Positions 57,261 to 64,000 of a DNA stretch of 64,000 bases are shown piece by piece (position 1 is the stretch's first letter; each line of letters starts with the position of its first letter). The translations under genes and the position numbers were made by a program. The stretch covers positions 50,623,001 to 50,687,000 of the forward strand of contig CM069876.1 in the NCBI GenBank assembly GCA_036172665.1. The letters run 5' to 3'. The notes under the pieces are model-generated. The model saw only the letters and a list, made by a program, of their open reading frames with translations, made no database searches and had not been told where the DNA came from. The stretch comes from Prosopocoilus inquinatus. Lineage: Eukaryota > Arthropoda > Insecta > Coleoptera > Lucanidae.

Positions 57261-58342
57261 ACGATACGAGAGACAGACGTCTACGACGTGTAAGAGCGTT
57301 GCGGGTTCTTGTAAGGAGCGGTGGCTTTATTCCACGTTTGCTTTTCCATTATTATTATTATTATTATTTTTAATCGCTTATGACGCTCTGACTTTATTTT
57401 AATTTGTTATATTTTGTTCGGTTTATTTCGAAAGAGGCGGAAAACGAGCGCGTGTGCATTCACACGCCGCCGCGTCGCTGCAACGATAAACTTTTGTGTG
57501 TAATCGAAGTAAATACACAATTCCGTTCCCTGATTATCATCATCATCATCGACTGGATACTATTGCCGTGGAGGGGAGAGGTGACGCTCATGAGCATCGT
57601 TGACCTACACGATACTTTTTGATACTAAACACGTAATATTAAGAGAACAGATGCTATTCTTACATTTTTAAAAAAAGAGTTTATACATTGTTTTTTGTTA
57701 CTAACATATTGTTTATGTATTGTTCTTATTACTAACAAATAAAAGGGGTAAACAAATAAATCTTTTTTTAAATAAAGTTTTTAATTCAATAATTAATCGG
57801 TCCTTTTGGTGTAAACGTGAAAACCATTGCGCAGGTTTGAATAGTAGAACAACCGTCCAAAATCTTCCCCTGAAGCTCCTGGTTTACTTCCAGTCGAGTG
57901 ATCATGCTGCTCAATTTTGAACCGAGCCCGCGACTTTAATTCTCGTGTCGCCATTTTTTTATTTTACCCCTCTCTGCGATGTCGGAGAGATCATTTAAAT
58001 GCCGCGGTCACGAATAAAAAAGAATCGTCTGAAATCTTCTGGAGTTTCCGTTTTTCCGTTCCAGTCGAGTGATAGTGCTCTTCGCGTGTTTAATTCTCGT
58101 CGGCGTTTTTCGACAGATCGGTTTCCACTTTCAACCCCGCGCCCATCACAATTAGTTTGAGGGTTTTGAGGTTAAGCAAGCGTCAGAATGGACCGAACTT
58201 TATCGTCTTTTCGGCTCGCTCGCCAATTTACGTCAGCGACTTGCAAACAGTTTTTTTTTTATTATTTTTTGGCGTCTCTTGTACCTTACGAGGTTCACCG
58301 TACTTCCCAAATACAATTTGGATTAACTGTGTTTATTTTTAG
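57261..58342. repeat. Interval with diverged copies of the 61.9-kb repeat
   Basis: A TTA tract at 57349-57369, then at 57830-58110 segments such as TCTTC(C/T)(C/G), TTCCAGTCGAGTGAT(C/A), GTGTTTAATTCTCG and TCTGCGATGTCGGA(G/C)AGAT that match the array at 61870-63030. The rest is AT-rich without a gene. Confidence 0.7.
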
Positions 58343-59432
58343 GCCGAAGCCATACCAAAAAATTAGAGTGAGGCTTAATCTCCTGAGAATGAACAAACGA
58401 AAACGCAACCAGGATAAGACGTGGCCGTGCTCGAAGTGCAACCAGGTTTTTAAGACCGTCAGGCTGCGCAGGAAACACCGTAAAGAGGTCCACCCCAAGG
58501 AGGCGACGTCCGGCAGTTCTTGCATACACAAGTACTACGCGGAAGGCGGCTCGTATTTTTGCCGAATCTGCGACGCCCAGGCCGGTTCGAAAGCGGAGAT
58601 CGACCTGCACGTCGTCAGCCACGAGCAATCCTTCGAGTGCCCCAACTGCCAGGAGACGTTTCGCTCCGCCTACAAATTCGCGTGCCACGTGCGCAAGCAC
58701 GGACCGGATTGCGAGAATTTTCAGTGCCCCCTCTGCGATTATAAGACGCCGAGGATCTCGTCGATTTCCCAGCATATCAACAGGACCCACCTGAAGAAGT
58801 TTCTGTATTACTGCGCGCACTGCGGGAAGGGTTTCGACGACCGGGTCTACTTGGCGGAGCACCAGAACCTGCACACCGGGGGCGCCGGTTTCGTTTGCGT
58901 CGTCTGCGAGAAGGAATTCGTGTTCTCGCGGTATTTGCTCGCGCACCAGCTGCGCTATCACACGGCGACCTTCACGGGCGCCGTCCTTGCGAACCAGTGC
59001 CCCTTTTGTAAGAAGCTGTTCTCCAAGAGCGTCAGCCTGCAGAGGCACGTCGTCAAGAAGCACGAGAGCAATCCGGGGGCGCCCCCGAAAGAAAAGAGCC
59101 ATCTCTGCGATTACTGCGGGAAGGGGTTTGCGACCAAGACCAAGCTGACGGTGCACGCCCGCGCGCACACGGGGGTGAAACCCTACTCGTGCGGCTACTG
59201 CGACAAGTGCTTCTCGAAAAGGGACTACCTGGTGATCCACGAGCGGACTCACACGGGGGAGAGGCCCTACCCCTGCGTGCATTGCGGAAAGTGTTTCACT
59301 CAAGCCGCGTCGCTCCGCATTCACGTGCGCACGCACACCGGCGAGCGCCCTTACGTCTGTCATATCTGTGCGTCGGGGTTTTCCTCGAAGGCGCGACTTA
59401 ACGTGCACTTCAAAACTTGCGGGGGATTATAA
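58343..59432 (+). CDS. Poly-C2H2 zinc-finger terminal exon, 11 fingers (group C, most diverged)
   Basis: 362 residues from the split codon after the acceptor GTTTATTTTTAG (ending 58342) to TAA at 59430. A basic lead ([21 protein letters not shown]) replaces the acidic lead of its neighbours. Finger 1 is C-S-K-C...HRKEVH; the rest follow as C-R-I-C, C-P-N-C, C-P-L-C, C-A-H-C, C-V-V-C, C-P-F-C, C-D-Y-C, C-G-Y-C, C-V-H-C and a CCHC last (HFKTC). A 10-residue insertion with P-G-A-P-P-K-E-K sits after finger 7. An in-frame ATG at 58188 would allow an unspliced start, but its extra sequence translates the T-rich acceptor region; an in-frame ATG at 58388 is a further alternative. Nuclear DNA-binding role inferred. 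Confidence 0.88.
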
Positions 59433-59929
59433 ATTATATTGTTGGGTAGCGGACAGAAAAATAATACGGAGGGGTGAGTGGCGCTACCCTGCGCGTCCCC
59501 TCAACTACCTAGTTGAGGGATGTAGGACGTGTGTTGGACGTATTCGCCTTGCTCATCTCACGCGAGACCTTTTAGGAAAATCGGCAAAACGTAATTAATT
59601 CCTTCCGGTCGTCAAAATTCTCGACCTGTTCATTCCAGTTACCCAAGAGAAACTTGTTACCGTTGATTGTGAGTACCACTCATTACCGGAACGGTCCTAG
59701 AATTCAGTATTCTGGACCCTATGAGGCGTTGCGCTGCACATTCTGCACCCCTCGCCTAAAATTTACTCACAGTTTTCGGCCAAGGCGATGATAGTCGGTG
59801 GTGCCGTAACGTGTCGTAGTGTCGGTACAGGTTCCGAAATACGGCACTCGCTACTAACGTCACATACGTCCTTAAGATTTTACGTGCAGTACTCTGAGTC
59901 TGACTACATTCCCACCTACAGCGTCAGAA
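59433..59929. other. 3' flank of the last complete zinc-finger gene, nothing specific
   Basis: GC-neutral sequence with no obvious poly(A) signal or repeat; short plus-strand frames have no domain. Confidence 0.4.
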
Positions 59930-60480
59930 TTGAGGTCTCGCCCCCTCCCAAGTCCCCCGAAATTGGTTTTAAGTTGCAAGCCCCGCAACCTCTCTGGTCC
60001 AGAACTGAGACTATCCACTGTCTACTCTAGTCTACTAGCTCAGCAAAGCAGTACCCGAATTAAAAATAAGCTCACTCCTCGTGGTAGTGAACCACCCCTA
60101 GCCCTGCATACGTGCCTTCAATCACGGTCACTAAGAATCGCAAACCAAGCGACCGCTCGGGGCCGTTCCAGTAAATCTCCGGGGCTCTACCAGTCTCCGT
60201 AGTATGGGCGAGAGGCTCCACACCCGTTTACTGGCTCTGTACATTAGCACCCCAGTTACCGCCAGGGCTCAACTAGTCTCCATAACGCAAGCGAGAGGCT
60301 ATCCACTGTCTACTAGCCTTTGGGGTAGTACCCGAGTTAGACTATCTCACCTGGCAGGGTAGTGAATCACCCCTAGCTCAGTATACGCCGAATTTTCAAT
60401 CAACGTCACTACGATCCCAATCAAATTATCGGTCGTGGATGTTCCGGGAAGCCCCATAGCACCAGCTTAGGGCGTTTCGG
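59930..60480. repeat. About 280-bp diverged direct repeat, two copies
   Basis: CTATCCACTGTCTACT(C/A), AGTACCCGA(A/G)TTA, GTAGTGAA(C/T)CACCCCTAGC and TCAATCA(C/A)(G/C)GTCACTA occur at about 60010-60125 and 60298-60410. Confidence 0.7.
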
Positions 60481-61480
60481 ACGGAAATATTTCAGAAAAG
60501 GGGCTCTTGCAAGCTCAGATTTTGATCGGCCACCTACGGCCATTTCGGGTTTAAGCCAATCCGACCGGTTGTGGACTTCCGACTAGCCCCCGGGGATCAA
60601 TTGGCCTCCGCAGCGCTAGCTTGGGACGTTTCGGGCTAAAATTCTTTAGGAAAAGGCTTTGCAAAGCGAGATTCTGATCGGCCAATTATCCATTCGACTG
60701 GTTGGGACGTTCCGGGAGGCTCCATTGGCCCCCACAACTCTAGTTTTGGACGTTTCGAGCTAAAAATTTTCAAAACTGTGCCCTTGTAAGCCCAGATTCC
60801 AGTCGGGCAAGTACGGTCGCGACAAGTCCAACACAATCGATCAGTTGTGGATGTAGCGACAAGTCCTCGGGGCTCCATAGGCCCCCGTAACACTAGTTTA
60901 GGACGTTCCGTGCTAAAATCCTTTAAAAAGAGTCCTTACAAACCTAGATTCCCATCGGTCAACTACGGCCGCCAGAAATCCAATCTAATAGATCGGTCAT
61001 GGACCTTCCGGGGAAAGTCCCCGGGGCTCAGTCGGTACCCGTAGCACCAACTCGGGACGTTTGGGGCTAAAATCCTTCAAAAACCCTTCTTGTAAGCCCA
61101 GATTCCGATTGACCAAGTACGGTCGCTACAAGTCCAACCCAATCGACCGGTCGTGCACGCTTCAACAAGCCTCCGCCGGGCTCGATCGGTCTCCATGGCA
61201 CCAATTTAGGACGTTTTGGGCTTAAATACTTCACAAAAGGGTCCAAATTCTGTTGAGTTAACTACGGCCGTCGCAAGTCCAACCCACTCGATGGGTCGTG
61301 GATGTCTTGGTAATTCCCCCGGGGACACAATCGGTCCCAGAGCATTAGCTTAGGACTTTTCAGGCGAAAATCCTTCAGAAAAGGTTCCTTGTAAAGCCAG
61401 ATTTTGATCGGCCGCTACAAATCCAACCCAATCGATCGATCGTGGACGTTCCAGCAAGTCCATGGGGCTCAACCCCCTTT
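60481..61480. repeat. About 155-bp tandem repeat, about six copies
   Basis: Each unit has GG(A/C)CGT(T/G)(T/C)(C/G)GGG(C/A)TAAAAT(C/T)CTT, CTTG(T/C)AA(G/A)C(C/T)(C/A)AGATT, GATCGGCCA-type, CTACGGCCG(C/T), GTCCAACCCAATCGA and TCGTGGA(C/T)(G/C)TTCC blocks, seen from about 60480 to 61460. Unusually GC-rich among the arrays of this window. Confidence 0.85.
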
Positions 61481-61869
61481 CACCCCTCGCTTCTACGTAA
61501 AGCGACTTCTTCTAGCGGTGCCGCCTGCACTATTCCCACCTATTGATTACACCGCTGCCACCAAGGTGCGTGCGTCACCTTGGGGTGGTAGCGTTAGGAT
61601 CACCGCCGTCAATACAAGTTCAATTGGTGGTGACAGCGGTGGAATTACGCCCCCCTCCCCTCTCAATTTATTTTGTCCGCTACACTCGGTGTCAGAATGT
61701 AACATATTTTAATGTGGCACGATTAAATAAACATGACCATAATAATAACAATAAAAATAATAACATTCCAAGACGAGCAAGTGTATTATTTTTTCTCGCA
61801 ACCGCCATCATTACTTATTTAACGTTACGTTGTGTAATTAAGCGATTTTCAGCGGCGAAAACCGAGTTA
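61481..61869. other. Interval with nothing specific
   Basis: A CACCTTGGGGTGG-type short palindrome (61575-61590) and an AATAATAACAATAA stretch (61740-61765); no gene. Confidence 0.35.
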
Positions 61870-63030
61870 ATTGCGCGTCACGTTACATTTTACTCCTCTC
61901 TGCGATACCCCGGACAGATTATTTAAAAGAAGCGATCATGAAAGAAAAGACGGACTACCGTCGAATCGAAAATTTTCCGCAGCACCCGCTTTTCTTCCGG
62001 TCGAGTGATCATGCACATCAATTGATCCGAGCACGGCCTCTCCGCGTGTTTAATTCCCACCGCCGTTTTCATTTTAACATCAGTGGCATTTTACTCTCGT
62101 CTTTGCGATGTCGAACAGACGATTTAAATGCTGGGATCACGAAAAACAAAAGACTGAGAGAGAATTCAGCTACCGCCTCAAGTCTTCTGCAGCACCCGTT
62201 TTTCTTCCAGTCGAGTGATCATGCTCATCGGTTGAACCGAGCACGACCTCTCCGCGTGTTTAATTCTCGCCGCCGGTTTTAAATTTAAATTCGCTGAATT
62301 TTATTCTCGTCTGGGCGATGTCGGGGACATATTATTTTAAATAGTACGATCACAAAAAAAAAAGACAGAGAGTATTTAACTACCGTCTCAAATCTTCTGC
62401 AGCACCCATTTTTCTTCCAGTCGAGTGATCATGCTCGTCAGTCGAACCAAGCACGACCTCTCCGCGTCTTAAATTCTCGCCGCCATTTTCAAATTTAAAT
62501 TTGATGATTTTTTTATTCATCTCTGCGATGCCGGACAGATTATTTAAACGCTGCGATCACGAGAAAAAAGCAGACTAACGTCGAAAATCTTCCGCAGCAC
62601 CCGTTTTACTTCCCGTTGTGTAATCACGCTCATCAGTGGAACCGGGCACGACCTCTTCGCGTATATAATTCTCGCCGCCATTTTCGAATTTAAATTCGAT
62701 GACATTTTGCTCGTCTCTACGATGCCGGACAGATTATTTAAATGTTGCGGTCACGAAAAAAAAGCAGACTGACGTCGAAAATCTTCCGCAGCACCCGTTT
62801 TTCTTCCAGTCGAGTGATCACGCTCATCATTTTTAAATTTAAATTTGGTGGCACTTTACTCGTTTACTCCGCGATGCCACACAGATTATTTAAATGCTGC
62901 GGTCACGAAAACAGAGCAGACTATCGACGAAAATCTTCCGCAGCACCCGGCGATCACGAATAGAAAAAAGCTACCGTCTCAGATCTTATGCAGTACCCGT
63001 TTTATTTCCAGTCGAGTGATAGTGAGCTCC
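61870..63030. repeat. About 190-bp tandem repeat, about six copies
   Basis: CTTC(T/C)(G/T)CAGCACCCGTTTTTC, TTCCAGTCGAGTGATCA, CGAGCACGACCTCTCCGCGT, AATTCTCGCCGCC and GCGATG(T/C)CGGACAGATTATT recur at about 61975, 62185, 62395, 62590, 62785 and 62980 (last partial). Related copies at 57830-58110 flank the gene 58343-59432 on its other side. Confidence 0.9.
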
Positions 63031-63130
63031 GCGTGCTTTTACTTTCTACATCCAATTAAAACTGAAAACTTAGTTAAAACTTTCCGCTGCTTCCTCGTAA
63101 TACTCGGCGATTATAGAAACACTTTGGACG

Positions 63131-63280
63131 ACTTTCTCAGTCACAGTTTAACGCTAATCTTCAGTTAGCTTGCATTTGTTCCTACGTAAAAAAAAAAACT
63201 GAAGATTAAAGTTAAACTGTGACTGTTTTTTTTACGTACGGAAGCTAACTGAAGATTAACGTTAAACTGTGACCGAGAAA
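63131..63280. mobile_element. Foldback MITE-like element, about 150 bp
   Basis: CTTTCTCAGTCACAGTTTAA then CGCTAATCTTCAGTTAGCTT (63133) is mirrored by AAGCTAACTGAAGATTAACG then TTAAACTGTGACCGAGAAAG (ending 63281). A third, inner copy AACTGAAGATTAAAGTTAAA lies at 63199, so the centre is rearranged. It ends 100 bp before the last exon's acceptor. Confidence 0.75.
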
Positions 63281-63383
63281 GAGGGCCCTTTGTTTTCATA
63301 GAAACTTAGTTAACTGCATGTTGCATTTCCCTTCGTCCCTTTGGGCCAACCACCCGCACCGTCTCACGCTCTTCTACTTTCAG

Positions 63384-64000
63384 GTTCGGTTTGTTGCACG
63401 TCGAATCGGAATCGCTGGCGACCGGCTACGCCTGCGAAATCTGTTCGCAGATCTACAGCTCGCAGAAGGAGTTCCTCCGCCATTACATGAGGAGATGCGA
63501 GGCGGGCTTCCTGTGCTGCAAGTGCGGCGCGGTCTTCGAAACCACCACCGAACTGCTGCAGCACCACCAGGCCCACAAAATCGAAGAGATCGTCATCGAG
63601 CCCAGATGCATAGAATACGAAGAGGAAGAGGAGGAAGGGGACGGAGGAGAAGAAGAAGAAGAAGATGAAGAAGAAGGGGAAGGGGAAGTGGAAGAGGAAG
63701 TGCCACAGGAAAACTCAAGCGATCTACTGTATATTTTGGATGATTCGCAGTGTGTGAATGAGGTCGTAATTGAAGAGACGGAGTTGCAGGGTCACCACCA
63801 CTACCCCCACCACCACCACCACACCCAAAAGACCACTACCGATGAGAGCGTCGGAGTTGGCGGCAACAATAGTTTCAATGTGGTCCACGTGGATCACATC
63901 TACGGTTATACCATGCCGAGTGTCTTCAAGGGCCAGTTGGAATCGAAGAGGCGCCACTCGTCGAAAAAGAAGGAAACGGCAGCGGCAGTCGTCGATAGCG
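63384..64000 (+). CDS. Zinc-finger protein exon with acidic and His-rich regions, 3'-truncated by window edge
   Basis: Acceptor CTACTTTCAG ends at 63383; one base completes the split codon and the frame stays open to the window end (205 codons). It begins F-G-L-L-H-V-E-S-E-S, reminiscent of the S-F-G-P-L-V-V-L-A-E-V-E start of group B exons. Two fingers follow: C-E-I-C...HYMRRC (Cys in the last position) and C-C-K-C...HHQAH. Then a strongly acidic stretch of about 35 residues encoded by GAA/GAG runs, a V-V-I-E-E-T segment and a histidine-rich stretch around 63793-63825. The end is basic (E-S-K-R-R-H-S-S-K-K-K). More fingers may lie beyond the edge. Probably another nuclear DNA-binding factor; group uncertain. 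Confidence 0.8.

Noticed and set aside
58188..58342. Extended N-terminus from the ATG at 58188
   Set aside because: The added 52 residues translate a T-rich acceptor region (F-F-F-Y-Y-F); the other paralogues all start after an acceptor at the same place and phase.

Overview
The window looks like AT-rich nuclear DNA of an insect, possibly a beetle (order inferred only from general character). It has short GT-AG introns with T-rich acceptors, AATAAA poly(A) signals, GC-richer exons in AT-rich flanks, many satellites and palindromic MITEs, and no bacterial features. The dominant content is a one-strand (+) tandem cluster of poly-C2H2 zinc-finger coding exons: one cut by the left edge (2-1234), thirteen complete terminal exons (5522-59432) and one exon cut by the right edge (63384-64000). 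No coding region on the minus strand can be supported.

Three related groups can be separated by finger layout. Group A is 2-1234 and 5522-6704, with arrays of 14 and 11 fingers ending in a CCHC finger. Group B is 19687-20662, 20813-22016 and 23677-24871, with 9-10 fingers ending in HKN-stop. The exon at 25650-26982 is a mosaic with a B-type N-terminal part and an A-type finger array. Group C is the eight exons from 30333 to 59432, mostly 11 fingers, each ending in a CCHC finger with the C-x2-C...RASL-x2-HYKSC style. Products are probably nuclear sequence-specific DNA-binding transcription factors; targets are unknown.

The key structural observation is that every acceptor that can be seen (14 of 14) splits the codon in the same phase: one base belongs to the exon, so the upstream exon must supply two. 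None of these exons has a convincing start codon of its own. Exons 19687-20662 and 20813-22016 are only 150 bp apart, with a poly(A) signal between them, leaving no room for a promoter and first exon of the second. A tiny phase-matched first exon (19120-19145) lies upstream of both. This suggests either alternative terminal exons on a shared 5' exon, as in Drosophila lola and mod(mdg4), or very recent tandem duplication with private mini-exons. Further phase-matched mini-exon candidates occur at 23585, 33187 and 46959.

Most intervals between coding exons carry their own tandem repeat: about 350 bp x3 at 3.9-5 kb, 288 bp x9 at 7.3-9.9 kb, 150 bp x5 at 10.8 kb, a direct/inverted family at 15.6-18.2 kb, 165 bp x4 at 22.2 kb, 78 bp x5 at 25.1 kb, 104 bp x5 at 34.9 kb, 100 bp at 39 kb, 180 bp x7 at 40.5 kb, 222 bp x7 at 51.2 kb, 200 bp x3 at 56.6 kb, about 155 bp at 60.5 kb and 190 bp at 62 kb. 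Seven foldback or MITE-like elements, a decayed zinc-finger fragment (38525-38665) and two hammerhead-like Penelope-type footprints complete the picture.
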